DNA from: Spirochaetes bacterium ADurb.Bin218
GTDB lineage: Bacteria > Spirochaetota > UBA4802 > UBA5550
Direction: 5' to 3'
Length of the DNA: 64,000 bases
NCBI GenBank assembly: GCA_002069965.1
Contig: MWCI01000004.1
Location: forward strand, 1-64,000
Shown here: one piece after another, positions 36,041 through 45,681 of the stretch
How positions within the stretch are numbered: the stretch's first letter is position 1
How the letters are laid out: the number at the start of each line of letters is the position of its first letter
Program-made: the position numbers and the translations under genes
The notes under the pieces: model-generated
Told to the model about the DNA's origin: nothing
Databases searched by the model: none
Seen by the model: the letters and a program-made list of their open reading frames with translations, nothing else

Positions 36041-36610
36041 ATGAATTTGAAAAAATACTCTGGAAAATTAGTTGGGATTATAATCTTCAGCCTTTTATTT
36101 GCTTCTTGTAGCGCAAAGAAAGGCCTTATTCATTCTTCCTCAAGAATTCCGGCAGGTTCTAAGGTAGCTGTAATTATTGATTATCCTAACAATCTAAAAA
36201 ATGTTGTTCTGGTTTCTTTTTTGAAGCAAGGATTTAGGGTTAAGGCTTTAAATGCCTCAGATCTCTACACTATGAAAGATGTTTATGATATATCAGATCT
36301 AAAAAAGCTTTCCTATAACATTGATGAACAAAATGTTTCTACTTTAGAAAAGACATATGATAATATTTATAAACTTCATGTTTATAATTTTGAGCTCAAC
36401 AAAGCTGAATTTTTAAAACAAATAAGAACTGAGTGGGATGTGGATTATCTAATTTTGCTTGATCTCAAAGAATGGGAAAAGGTCAGTTGGGCAAGAGTTA
36501 TAAATTTAAGAAATTTGGAGGTTGAGTTTGTAGAAAATTATCCAACTGCTTATACTGATAATATAGAATCAATTGTAAATCACTTTATTGCAAATATAAC
36601 AGGGAAATGA
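36041..36610 (+). CDS. Lipoprotein of unknown function, related to the next gene
   Basis: 189 residues from ATG 36041, chosen because GAGG precedes it and because it gives a clean lipoprotein signal ending LLFASC. Two further ATGs at 36023 and 36026 lack a ribosome site. The mature part resembles the C-terminal half of the following protein: KVAVIIDYPNNL / RISIITNLEGEE, SFLKQGFRVKAL / EFLKNGYRVFSS and VDYLILLDLKEW / FDYSLIISVDKD. The fold looks like the alternating strand/helix pattern of CsgG/TolB-N-like envelope proteins, which is inference. The stop overlaps the next start (ATGA). Confidence 0.75.
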   Translation: MNLKKYSGKLVGIIIFSLLFASCSAKKGLIHSSSRIPAGSKVAVIIDYPNNLKNVVLVSFLKQGFRVKALNASDLYTMKDVYDISDLKKLSYNIDEQNVSTLEKTYDNIYKLHVYNFELNKAEFLKQIRTEWDVDYLILLDLKEWEKVSWARVINLRNLEVEFVENYPTAYTDNIESIVNHFIANITGK

Positions 36611-37635
36611 TAAATAAACGAAGCATAATAGTTTCTATTCTTGCAGCTTTAGTTTTTTTAGCTGGTAGACCGATTTTTGCGGAGTCTGTGGCTTTTGCTT
36701 TTTTTTCAAATAAGTCAGATAAGGCCTCTTTGAATTATCTCAAGGAGGTTTTGCCAAATACGATAGCCTCATCCCTTAATAAAAAATATAATATATCTGC
36801 AAGAAAACCTTCAAATGTTGATTTTTTGAGCAAATATGCAGAAGGAGATGATTCTATCCCTGAAAAGGCTCTTAGACCATTATCTCCAGAATTAGTGGCA
36901 GATTTTTTTATTTTTGGATATTTTGAAGATTTAAATCAAAATAGAATACGTATTTCTACAAAGATATACAGTCAGGGTTCCAATGAGATCTTTACTTTTA
37001 TAGAAGAAGGCGATTTAGGAACAGATATGTTTAACCTTGTAGATAAGATCGCTTATCGCATAAATAGTATCATATCCTATAGGCAATACTTTAAAGACAG
37101 AGCAATTGAACCTAAGACAAGGATTAGCATTATAACTAACCTTGAGGGAGAGGAGTTAAATATCTGCTATAGTGAATTTTTGAAAAATGGCTACAGAGTT
37201 TTTTCTTCTGTGGGCAATGAACTTAAAACAGAATTTGATTATGAAAAAATGAATTATCTCTATAACTTCTATACAACAAATGCACAATATGAAAAGATAG
37301 CCTATCGCAGTGAGATCTTTTTGGCTCATGGAACATGGTCTGGGGCAAAGTATTACAGGGATCTCCTTAAAGAAAGGGATATATATAACAAATATGCTTT
37401 TGAATATGGCAAAACTATTTCTGGCTACATAAATAAGGTTCGCAATGACAATCTTTTTGATTACTCATTGATTATTTCTGTTGATAAGGATACAAATAAA
37501 GCATGGGTTCGTTGTATTAGCATAAAGGATTTTAAGCTTGTCTATTTAGAAAAAAACATAGATGCGCTGGAGATAGATCAATTGGCTCGTAAAATAATTA
37601 TGGAGCTTTCTACAAATATGCCAGAGAAATTTTAG
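36607..37635 (+). CDS. Exported two-domain protein of unknown function
   Basis: 342 residues with a signal peptide ending near PIFAES. Domain 1 (about 25-165) has VAFAFFSNKSDKASLNYL and FFIFGYFEDLNQNRIRI, a pattern seen in TolB-N/CsgG/FlgT-like proteins that assemble in the envelope. Domain 2 (about 170-340) is related to the lipoprotein encoded just upstream. The 4-base ATGA overlap implies coupled translation, and likely the two products act together in the periplasm or at the outer membrane. I recognise no named family. Confidence 0.75.
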   Translation: MINKRSIIVSILAALVFLAGRPIFAESVAFAFFSNKSDKASLNYLKEVLPNTIASSLNKKYNISARKPSNVDFLSKYAEGDDSIPEKALRPLSPELVADFFIFGYFEDLNQNRIRISTKIYSQGSNEIFTFIEEGDLGTDMFNLVDKIAYRINSIISYRQYFKDRAIEPKTRISIITNLEGEELNICYSEFLKNGYRVFSSVGNELKTEFDYEKMNYLYNFYTTNAQYEKIAYRSEIFLAHGTWSGAKYYRDLLKERDIYNKYAFEYGKTISGYINKVRNDNLFDYSLIISVDKDTNKAWVRCISIKDFKLVYLEKNIDALEIDQLARKIIMELSTNMPEKF

Positions 37636-37636
37636 T

Positions 37637-38338
37637 TTATTTCTTCCTTAAAAGATATTCAGCTTTATCAAATTGTTTTGTTTTTCTGTATAAGTCCACA
37701 AGAGCCTTTTTAATATCTCTGTCATAGGGATTTGCATTGTATGCAGAAAGGAGCAATTTTTCTGCCTCATCAAACTTTCCCATCTTTTCAAGGGTGATTC
37801 CGCTGTAAAAATCTATTCTATCTCCTCTGTAGCCATTGGCTCGTGAAAAATTTAGAGTTTGAATTGCTTCACTATATCTATTGCTATGATACAGGGAGGC
37901 TCCATAGTAAAAGGCACAGTTTGCATTATTGCGGAGAATATTTTTGTCATAAAAATAGATAATTTCACCATAGTATTTATTTTCAAAGAGAGATTCAAGT
38001 ATTTTCATAAGCTCATCAAGTTGAATTGAGCCGTTTTCCATGGAGGAAGCAATGAGTTCTGCACCTTTTTCCTTTTGACCAAGCTTTATATAATTAAGCC
38101 CTGCAATTTTTTTTAGTTCATTATTTGTTAGATATACCTCTGTAACTCTGTCTAAAAATTTTTCAAGCCTGCGGTATTCTCCTTTATTATACAATTCCCA
38201 TGCCTTTTGGACAACACCTTCCTCAGTATAAAATATTGTATAAAAACTTTTAACATAAAATCTATGGACAAGAAAGCTTTCTTTGTAGGAAAAAGCTATA
38301 ATAGCTACTATAATTACAATTAGAAGGAATTTTTTCAT
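37637..38338 (-). CDS. Exported TPR-repeat protein
   Basis: 233 residues. A hydrophobic N-terminus (KKFLLIVIIVAIIAFSY) acts as signal anchor. Repeats of the tetratricopeptide type are visible from about residue 60 onward (YYGASLYHSNRYSEAIQTL, IDFYSGITLEKMGKFDEAEK and PYDRDIKKALVDLYRKTKQ), giving a superhelical binding surface. Partners are unknown. It is convergent with the preceding exported-protein gene, with a single base between the stops. Confidence 0.82.
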   Translation of the reverse strand: MKKFLLIVIIVAIIAFSYKESFLVHRFYVKSFYTIFYTEEGVVQKAWELYNKGEYRRLEKFLDRVTEVYLTNNELKKIAGLNYIKLGQKEKGAELIASSMENGSIQLDELMKILESLFENKYYGEIIYFYDKNILRNNANCAFYYGASLYHSNRYSEAIQTLNFSRANGYRGDRIDFYSGITLEKMGKFDEAEKLLLSAYNANPYDRDIKKALVDLYRKTKQFDKAEYLLRKK

Positions 38339-38482
38339 TTTATCAGCTCTCTTTATAATAAAATCACTAAAATATTGATAAAAGGATTTAATTCTTGAAA
38401 AATAATGCTCTCATAATTATTTTTACAAAAAAATTTTTAAAAATTAAGGAAATAAATCGTATATAATTCAGGAAAGCATAAC

Positions 38483-39094
38483 ATGAGAAAAAAATCAAGA
38501 ATATCTTTTATAGTAGTTTTTATTATGTTGATTACCCATAGCCTCTATGCAATTACAGGCGATGAGGCCTTAAACAAATTCAGGGCAAGGATGAGTTCCA
38601 TAGGAAAACTAACAGGTATTATCTCATGGTCTGGGCCCGAGGGGGAGACTTATACAGGAGCTTTTAAGTATATGAGCCCTGGCAAGATCTATGTAAAATT
38701 CAGTAACCCAGGTGGCAAAACAGTTGTTTCCAATGGTAGAACTCTATGGGTCTATTCCGCTGGAAGTAATATGTGTGGAGTTCAGGATCTGGCAGGGGGC
38801 GGTTCAGGAGGGATAGCTGCTTTAACATCCGGGTATATGGCCATAGTAACAGCCGAAGGCCCAGGAGGATATACTATAAAGCTAAAAGGCAATGGCAAAA
38901 CTTTTCCAGAGATAATTCTTATGGTGGATTCAACTTTCTTTTTAAGGAAGGCGATATTAAAAACACAGAAAGGTGGGGTCTACAATTTTTCTCTGTCAAA
39001 TGTGAGCTCAACAGATGCGATAATACCCAGTATCTTCGACTTTAATGTGCCATCCAGTGCACAGATTGTAAAAAATCCTCTTAATATAAAATAG
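38483..39094 (+). CDS. LolA-family outer-membrane lipoprotein carrier
   Basis: 203 residues with a signal peptide ending HSLYA. The fold is that of LolA, an open beta-barrel that carries lipoproteins across the periplasm: SSIGKLTGIISWSGPEGE, then the typical YMSPGKIYVKFSNPGGKTVV and NGRTLWVYS. A Gly-rich loop (GGGSGGIAAL) covers the mid part. It could also be a LolA paralogue with another lipid-binding role. Its presence argues for an outer membrane. A probable barrel-protein gene follows within 12 bases. Confidence 0.85.
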   Translation: MRKKSRISFIVVFIMLITHSLYAITGDEALNKFRARMSSIGKLTGIISWSGPEGETYTGAFKYMSPGKIYVKFSNPGGKTVVSNGRTLWVYSAGSNMCGVQDLAGGGSGGIAALTSGYMAIVTAEGPGGYTIKLKGNGKTFPEIILMVDSTFFLRKAILKTQKGGVYNFSLSNVSSTDAIIPSIFDFNVPSSAQIVKNPLNIK

Positions 39095-39105
39095 CAGAGG
39101 TGATT

Positions 39106-39672
39106 TTGAAGAGATTAATATTTGGCTTTTGTGTAATTTTTATAGGCTTGCCACTTTTTTCACAGGAGAGACAGGAGAGCTCTCTTAATTATACATTTTT
39201 AGGGCCTATATTTTCTTATTCTATAAACTCTGCACAATACAGTGACTGGGTAGATAATGAAAGAAAAACACAGAAGTTATCTGGAAGAAATATGGCTGGA
39301 GGCCTTGCCTTTAAAGTCATTGCAGGGGATATATCCGGTGATTTACACTGGAAATATTCCTATAGTCAATATGATTCTACAATAACATGCCTCGAATATG
39401 ATATATCAGCAATGTATTTATACACTTTAAACAAATCCTGGTCTTTGGGAGGAGGTTTTGGTTTGTTTATGGAAACTCCTCCTTCTAATGTTAACCACGA
39501 TGGTGCTGCTGGTATTTATATTCCCATTGAAGTTTTATTTTCTGCCTCAGATAGTATAAAGATCTTTGTAGATTTATTTGGCAAATATGGCACTTTTGCT
39601 ATAGGAGATAATACAAAATTTCAATCCTTTGGACTAAACTTAGGGGTTGTTTTTAAAGTTGGAAGGATTTAA
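39106..39672 (+). CDS. Probable outer-membrane beta-barrel protein
   Basis: 188 residues from the TTG at 39106, which has AGAGGTG 5 bases upstream; a GTG at 39100 overlaps that site and is less likely. The signal peptide ends near PLFSQ. The mature part is made of alternating aromatic and glycine-rich strands (GGLAFKVIAGDISGDLHWKYSYSQY is one run of these) and ends with the strand FGLNLGVVFKVGRI, as expected for a small barrel. No family name. It overlaps the following comEC frame by 26 bases. Confidence 0.7.
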   Translation: MKRLIFGFCVIFIGLPLFSQERQESSLNYTFLGPIFSYSINSAQYSDWVDNERKTQKLSGRNMAGGLAFKVIAGDISGDLHWKYSYSQYDSTITCLEYDISAMYLYTLNKSWSLGGGFGLFMETPPSNVNHDGAAGIYIPIEVLFSASDSIKIFVDLFGKYGTFAIGDNTKFQSFGLNLGVVFKVGRI

Positions 39673-41512
39673 TAAGACATTAAATAGACTCTTGGTTCCA
39701 TCTTTGCCGTTGACAGCGTGGATTTTCTTTTCCACAGTCTTTGCTTATGGTTCTTTATGCTATTCTCCGCACAAAGCCCTTTTTACGATTATATTTGCTG
39801 TTATATTTATTGTCTCTGTATGGGGAGTTCTAAATCGCTACAGGCATTTGATATTTAAAGGGAAAGCTCGTTTTTTTTCTATAGCAGTAATTTTAATTTT
39901 GCTGACCTCTATATTTTTCATTATAAACAGAAATATCTACACCAGATATAATTCCACCTCTTTACCTCAGTCACTGGAAAATTTTTATGTAGCAGTAGAT
40001 GAGGTAGAAAAAAAGCGATATACTCTGGAATTGCACTGTTTCCTTGATCAAGGCAAGGATAGCTCAATGATCACCTTATTTTATAATGGGAGTTCCTCTT
40101 TTGTAAAAGGGGATAGACTTATGGTGCTAAAAAGAGTAAATAAGCTTACAACTGGATATGATAGCTACAGGCTTAGAGGAATACATTATGTCTCATACGT
40201 TGATGATGAAGATTTTTTGATTATTGATAAATCTCAGACAAATTTAAGAGACATGATTCGGGAATACATAAAATCCACTGCCTTAAAAATATTTCCGGAA
40301 AAAACAGCCTCAGTTGTTTTATCTATATTTACAGGAAATCAAAGCTATATAAAAAAAGAAACTCGTCTTAAGTTTAGAGATGCTGGAGCTTTACATATAC
40401 TTGCTGCATCAGGGCTACATGTTGCTATAATTGCAGGAATTCCAGCCTTTCTATTTTTTATATTTAGCAGAAATATTGTTTTGCTAATTTCTGCATTAAC
40501 TGTTGGCTTTTATCTATTTGTTACAGATGCTCCAATATCACTTGTGCGTGCAACCATTATGTATTCTCTTTTTGTCTTTCAGATATTTATACATAGAAAA
40601 GTAAATTCCTTTAACACCCTTATGATAACTGCCGCTATTGTTCTTTTGATTTTTCCATGGGAGATCTTTTCCATTGGCTTTCAGCTTAGCTTTGGAGCTA
40701 CTCTCGGCATTATTTTGTTTAGCGACAGATATGGCTCGACAGCGGGCTCTTTACCATTGTTTATTAGAAACACTCTTGCCATGACTTTGTCAGCGCAGCT
40801 CTTTACTACACCTATAATACTTTTTCACCTGAATCAGATTAATACAATTTCTGTTATTAGCAACCTCTTCATTATACCAGCTGCATCTTTTTTTATGTAT
40901 AGCGCATTTTTTGCCCTTTTAGTAGGGCAAGTCCCTTTTATTTCCATAGTTACTGGAGTGTTCGCAGATTACTCCTACAAATTACTTGAAAAACTTGTGG
41001 AAATTTTTTCATCTTTTAATATGAATTTTTTTATATCAGAGGGCTATATTATTATATTATCGCTTTTTACATTATCTCTCTTGCCTCTTATTCCCGTAAA
41101 AACTATCAGTCGTCTTAAGTTTGCACCTGTAGTAATATCTTTTGCTCTCATGACTTTTTATTTAAAGGGAAATCTTTCTGCAAATAATCCGGAGGGTGTG
41201 ATTAAAATAGGCTCTTCTCTGATTGAATATTCCATGAACAATTCCAGGTCTATATCCTTAGATATAAAATCCACAGAGGATATTCAGCCTTTACTGGATA
41301 GACTTAGAGCTCTCAATGGTAACTTTACTTCTATGAGGGTGAAAAATCTTTCATATCCAAATCTTAGGGCTTGCAAAATACTTAGCTCTGAATTTCCAAT
41401 TGTGCAATGTTCTTTTTGTGCCGTGCCCGATATTACAAATACATTCAAGTCCCTTCTTAAAGTTTTAGATAGAGAGGGTATAAGTTTAAAATTTGAAATT
41501 GGTGAAAATTAA
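39647..41512 (+). CDS. comEC: ComEC/Rec2-family competence membrane protein (no nuclease domain)
   Basis: 621 residues. ComEC forms the inner-membrane channel for incoming single-stranded DNA. Several membrane helices, an N-terminal OB-like extracytoplasmic domain (about 100-190) and the competence core (about 210-500) with LRFRDAGALHILAASGLHVA are present. The usual C-terminal metallo-beta-lactamase domain is absent; instead a soluble tail of about 120 residues follows. The start is uncertain: TTG 39647 overlaps the preceding gene and no Shine-Dalgarno sequence is well placed, so re-initiation at a later codon is possible. Confidence 0.85.
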   Translation: MFLKLEGFNKTLNRLLVPSLPLTAWIFFSTVFAYGSLCYSPHKALFTIIFAVIFIVSVWGVLNRYRHLIFKGKARFFSIAVILILLTSIFFIINRNIYTRYNSTSLPQSLENFYVAVDEVEKKRYTLELHCFLDQGKDSSMITLFYNGSSSFVKGDRLMVLKRVNKLTTGYDSYRLRGIHYVSYVDDEDFLIIDKSQTNLRDMIREYIKSTALKIFPEKTASVVLSIFTGNQSYIKKETRLKFRDAGALHILAASGLHVAIIAGIPAFLFFIFSRNIVLLISALTVGFYLFVTDAPISLVRATIMYSLFVFQIFIHRKVNSFNTLMITAAIVLLIFPWEIFSIGFQLSFGATLGIILFSDRYGSTAGSLPLFIRNTLAMTLSAQLFTTPIILFHLNQINTISVISNLFIIPAASFFMYSAFFALLVGQVPFISIVTGVFADYSYKLLEKLVEIFSSFNMNFFISEGYIIILSLFTLSLLPLIPVKTISRLKFAPVVISFALMTFYLKGNLSANNPEGVIKIGSSLIEYSMNNSRSISLDIKSTEDIQPLLDRLRALNGNFTSMRVKNLSYPNLRACKILSSEFPIVQCSFCAVPDITNTFKSLLKVLDREGISLKFEIGEN

Positions 41513-41637
41513 AACTTTTTTAACAAAAAAATTTTTTATTTGCGGAATGACTTTTCTTAGACAAAATACTTCTCTATTTTTTTATTAAAAGTTTCGATTA
41601 TTTTATTAGAGAAAATTTAATACCCTTTAGAGGCAAT

Positions 41638-43128
41638 ATGTTACTTGTTGATGGGAAAAATTATTCAGATTTGATTTTAAAGGGAGAGACAGTTACCCTT
41701 TCTCTTAAATATATTGATGAAGAAACTCTTTTGCTAATAAATTCTATCATTCTTAGAATTTTATCTTTTTATGGAAATATTTTTCTTCTGGAGACTTTAG
41801 TCACAATACTGAGAGAGATAATATACAATGCTTTTAAGGCAAATCTAAAGAGGATTTATTTTGAAAAATCAGGTGTTCCTATAACGGATAGAGAAAGATA
41901 CCATATTTTAATGGAAAAATTTAAGGATGACTTCCTTTTTAGGATAAATGAAATAGCCAATGAAATAAAGGCTCAGGAAAAGTACTACATAAATATTATC
42001 TTCAAAAAAAATGATGATGAATTAAAAATTTCTATATTTAACAATGTTGCTCTTATTGAGGAGGAATTCAATAGAATTAAAGCGCGAATAGAAAAGGCTT
42101 TGCAGTATCAAAATCTGGCAGATGCCTATAACGATATGTATGACTCTACAGAGGGTGCAGGACTGGGCTTTGCACTGATGATTTTTTTGTTAAGGAATTC
42201 AGGAATTGGTCATAATAATCTAAAGATTCAAACATCGGAAAAAGGAGTTACAGTATCTGTTAATGTTCCAAAAAAGCTAAAAGAGGAATCTATAATTTCC
42301 TCTGTCAAGAAAAAGGTTCTGGACGATGTTGATACTTTGCCAACATTTCCAGAGAATATAGTCGAGTTACAAAGGCTCTGTGCAAGTAAAGAGGCCACAA
42401 TTGAACTTATTGCCTCAAGGATAAGTCAGGATCCCTCTCTTACTGCTGACGTTATAAAGCTTTCTAACTCAGCTGGCTTTGTTCCAGGCAAAAAGATTAT
42501 GACAGTGAAAGATGCCTTGATGATCATTGGATTGAAGAATTTAAATCTCATATTGACAGCAAGTGCTGCAAAAACCATAATGCAGAGTAGATATAAAAAA
42601 TTTGAAATTATCTGGGAACATTGCATACGAGTTGCCAATTATTCAACAGCAATTGCAAAGATGAAGCAGTTGAGTGGGATTATTGATTCAGCCTTTACCT
42701 CTGGGCTTTTGCATGATATTGGGAAGATTGTTTTAATGTCAGCAGATGATAAGGTTGTTCATACAATATCTGAAATTACAAGGGATAAGCAGCTTAGATC
42801 TTCTTCGATCTTAGAGGAGATTTCTGTCGGTATAAGCCATGCTGATATTGGTTCACTTATTGCAGAAAAATGGAATTTTCCCCCTCATCTAAAAAATGCT
42901 ATTGAAAACCATCATTCACCTCTCAATGTAAATGGGGATCATAGAGATCTTACCTTTACTGTTTATCTTGCCAATATGCTAGCAGGAGTTGAAAAAAATA
43001 AGTACAGCTATTATTACATAGAGATGGATGTTTTAAAATGGATTGATATTGATAATCTTGATGATCTCAAGGCCTTCCATGAAAAACTCAAGAATAACTA
43101 TAATAACCAGATGACAGCAGCAGGCTGA
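41638..43128 (+). CDS. GHKL-ATPase-like / HDOD fusion signalling protein
   Basis: 496 residues in two parts. Residues 1-220 have the layout of a GHKL (histidine-kinase-type) ATPase: an N-box-like LREIIYNAFKAN and a G-box-like EGAGLGFALMIFLLRNSGIG. There is no phosphorylatable His domain. Residues 230-495 form an HDOD domain (LPTFPENIVELQRLC, SRISQDPSLTADVIKLSNS) that keeps LLHDIGKIVL and a downstream HH pair (ENHHSP), so some HD residues survive. HDOD proteins are signalling scaffolds of uncertain chemistry. The Maf gene begins 4 bases after its stop. Confidence 0.85.
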   Translation: MLLVDGKNYSDLILKGETVTLSLKYIDEETLLLINSIILRILSFYGNIFLLETLVTILREIIYNAFKANLKRIYFEKSGVPITDRERYHILMEKFKDDFLFRINEIANEIKAQEKYYINIIFKKNDDELKISIFNNVALIEEEFNRIKARIEKALQYQNLADAYNDMYDSTEGAGLGFALMIFLLRNSGIGHNNLKIQTSEKGVTVSVNVPKKLKEESIISSVKKKVLDDVDTLPTFPENIVELQRLCASKEATIELIASRISQDPSLTADVIKLSNSAGFVPGKKIMTVKDALMIIGLKNLNLILTASAAKTIMQSRYKKFEIIWEHCIRVANYSTAIAKMKQLSGIIDSAFTSGLLHDIGKIVLMSADDKVVHTISEITRDKQLRSSSILEEISVGISHADIGSLIAEKWNFPPHLKNAIENHHSPLNVNGDHRDLTFTVYLANMLAGVEKNKYSYYYIEMDVLKWIDIDNLDDLKAFHEKLKNNYNNQMTAAG

Positions 43129-43132
43129 TTAA

Positions 43133-44860
43133 ATGTTTGAATACCTACTGACTGAAAGTAAAAGCGGGGTAAAGACCCTTTGTGCAAAGGATATAGAGAC
43201 AAATAGGGAAGTTAGAATTCACTCCGCCTATGACCCTATTAAAGAGGCAGAGAGAGCTGTTCACTCCTTTACTCCAGGTAGAGCCTCTCTTGTTATAGTA
43301 TCAGGTCTTGGGCTTGGATATCATGTTGAGCTACTAAAAAAGAATTTCAGAGATAAAAAATTCCTTGTATTTGAATTTAGTAATGAAGTGATAGCTCTGT
43401 GCAAAAGACATAATCCAGAGTGCCTAAAAGATATAGAGCTGGTAAATTCTATTGGGGAATTAAATCTTTTTTTTGATAATATAAACATCGCTCATCTCAC
43501 TGGAGTCTCAGTCTATGTTCACAGGCCTTCTTATCAGCTAAATCCTGATTTTTATGATGAGATGATTGAAACTGCAAAGCTAAATATTTCTTCTCGAGTG
43601 AGTGATCTTTTAACCAGATTTGAATTTGAAGAGAAGTGGATTGAAAATATTTTTAAGAATATAGGATGGCTTTCCAAGGTACCTTCTGTATCCATACTCT
43701 TTAATAGATTCAAAGGTTATCCTGGAGTTATAGTTTCCGCAGGACCATCCTTAAGAGAATCTTTAGATCTTCTGGAAAAAATTAAAGATAGAGCCGTTAT
43801 CCTATGTGTGGATACGTCTTTTAAGGTGCTACATAAATATGGAATTGAGCCTCACTTTGTTATGACGCTTGATTCTCAAAAATATAGCTTTAAACATTTT
43901 ACTGGTGTTAAATCTAAATCAACTATCTTGATATCAGATGTTGTTGGCTGTCCATCCATTCTCAGGTATTATTCTGGCAGAAAGATAATTAGCACAACTG
44001 CAAAGTATTATAAAGATAAAGAAGGTAGTAACGTCAGAGAAACCACTCCTATTATGGATTGGATAGAAAGAAACATTGGAACAATAGGGGATGTTCAATC
44101 AGGAGGTTCTGTGGCCACAAGTGCTTTTGATCTTCTGCTTAATATGGGATGCGATCCAATAATTCTTATTGGACAGGATCTTGCATATACTGGTCGAGAA
44201 ATACACTGCAGCGGAACATATCACAATGATGATTGGTGTCCGCAGATCAATAGATTAAAAAATCTTGATACTATAAATCAGAATATAATAAGAAAGCGTA
44301 AAATAAAATATGTTGATAGGTTTAACTCTGATGGAGTTGTTATTTCTGATTTTGTTTTTGACCTTTACAGAAATTGGTTTGAAGACTCTTCATTTAAAGT
44401 CAAAGCTCAAGTCATAAATTGCAATTCAGGTGGAGCTAAAATAGAACATACAAAGGAGCTTTTCCCTGAGGAGCTAAATTTAAGCAAACACAAAAGGCCA
44501 CCTCAGGAGGTAATAGATGAGATATATTTCCATGGGAGTTTAAAAAATTTTGACAGATTTATAGAGAAGATTAGTCTCTTAGAGAATAAATTATTTGAAA
44601 TTGAGAGAGCAATTGCCCTTAACATCACTGATGAAGAAAAATTTGACATAATTGATGAAATTTTACAGGACAATGATCTAAATGAAGTTTTACGGCCTCT
44701 TATGAGAAAATCGGAGTTTTATATTGCAAGGCATAATCCCGATGATAAAAAACGCAGTGAGATGATATACAATGAAATAGTAATTAATTCTGCTAAATTA
44801 AAAAAATTTTTTATTGAAACTAAAAGATTTTTCTGTGATAATAATCAATATGAAAATTAA
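43133..44860 (+). CDS. Maf-type motility accessory glycosyltransferase (DUF115/MAF_flag10)
   Basis: 575 residues. The central MAF_flag10/DUF115 domain (about 190-380) carries PGVIVSAGPSLRESLDLL, VILCVDTSFKVLHKYGIEPH and PIILIGQDLAYTGREIHCSG, as in the Maf proteins that attach nonulosonic acids to flagellin. The N-terminal part (about 40-150) is a Rossmann-like region with LVIVSGLGLGYHVELL. It should act on flagellin in the cytoplasm before export. No flagellar structural gene lies in the window. It is coupled to the HDOD gene upstream and overlaps the next gene by 11 bases. Confidence 0.88.
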   Translation: MFEYLLTESKSGVKTLCAKDIETNREVRIHSAYDPIKEAERAVHSFTPGRASLVIVSGLGLGYHVELLKKNFRDKKFLVFEFSNEVIALCKRHNPECLKDIELVNSIGELNLFFDNINIAHLTGVSVYVHRPSYQLNPDFYDEMIETAKLNISSRVSDLLTRFEFEEKWIENIFKNIGWLSKVPSVSILFNRFKGYPGVIVSAGPSLRESLDLLEKIKDRAVILCVDTSFKVLHKYGIEPHFVMTLDSQKYSFKHFTGVKSKSTILISDVVGCPSILRYYSGRKIISTTAKYYKDKEGSNVRETTPIMDWIERNIGTIGDVQSGGSVATSAFDLLLNMGCDPIILIGQDLAYTGREIHCSGTYHNDDWCPQINRLKNLDTINQNIIRKRKIKYVDRFNSDGVVISDFVFDLYRNWFEDSSFKVKAQVINCNSGGAKIEHTKELFPEELNLSKHKRPPQEVIDEIYFHGSLKNFDRFIEKISLLENKLFEIERAIALNITDEEKFDIIDEILQDNDLNEVLRPLMRKSEFYIARHNPDDKKRSEMIYNEIVINSAKLKKFFIETKRFFCDNNQYEN

Positions 44861-45677
44861 AATATTTGTAATATTCATGATAATAATAACTGCTAAGATT
44901 CTTGAACCCAATGCAAAAGAATCCAATAGCTATGTTAATTGGCAAGAAGGTGTTGTGGTCTCAATGGCAGAGGCATCTGTTAAGCTAAATGAAGAGGGTG
45001 AAGTGTTATATGGGGACTCTACAGAAAAGACATCTATCGCCAATGGGAGAGATATGGCCTATTTGAAAGCAAAGGAGATTGCCATTGAGAAGGCATTTTT
45101 AGCTATAGATGAAATTCCAGTTGACTCAAACACAACAGTTGGACAGCTTATGGAATCAGACAGAGATATAAGAGAAAAGATCTACCTTTATATGAATGAT
45201 TATGCAAAATTCCGTGAGATGCCTGCTGGATATTTAAAAGAGCGATGTAGACTTGAACTAAAATTGGGATACATAATTGATGCGTTAAATATTGATTTTC
45301 CAGAGGAACCATTTCCTTTAAGGGCAGATAGAGATATTGCAACAAGATATACATCTCTAATAATTGATACAAGGGGCCTTAAGATAAAGCCTTTATTGAT
45401 GCCTTCTGTTTTTCAGGAGGACGGTCTTGAAATTTACGGGAAGAATAAAGTTAATGGCAAAGCAGCAGTAAAAAATTTAATTATATCATATACTCATAGT
45501 GAGGCTGAAGCTCTAAAGCATAAAAAGGCTGGAAGGCGACCTTTCTTTTGCACTGCCTTAAAGTCTTTAAATGGGAATCCAGTTATCTCAAAAGAGGATG
45601 TTAAACGAATATTTAGCCATAATGATAATATTTCCTATTTAAAGAAATGTAAAGTCATATTAATTATTGATAGGTAA
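44850..45677 (+). CDS. Exported FlgT/LPP20-like protein
   Basis: 275 residues from ATG 44850, overlapping the Maf stop by 11 bases; a TTG further upstream is not needed. A signal peptide covers about residues 1-22. The region GRDMAYLKAKEIAIEKAFLA matches the alanine-rich helix of FlgT-N/LPP20-like proteins, and SLIIDTRGLKIKPLLMPSVF followed by EIYG is a stretch often seen in the same exported family, found near flagellar or outer-membrane assembly genes. The function is not established. Next to Maf, a role in the flagellar envelope is plausible but inferred. Confidence 0.7.
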   Translation: MKIKIFVIFMIIITAKILEPNAKESNSYVNWQEGVVVSMAEASVKLNEEGEVLYGDSTEKTSIANGRDMAYLKAKEIAIEKAFLAIDEIPVDSNTTVGQLMESDRDIREKIYLYMNDYAKFREMPAGYLKERCRLELKLGYIIDALNIDFPEEPFPLRADRDIATRYTSLIIDTRGLKIKPLLMPSVFQEDGLEIYGKNKVNGKAAVKNLIISYTHSEAEALKHKKAGRRPFFCTALKSLNGNPVISKEDVKRIFSHNDNISYLKKCKVILIIDR

Positions 45678-45681
45678 TGTT

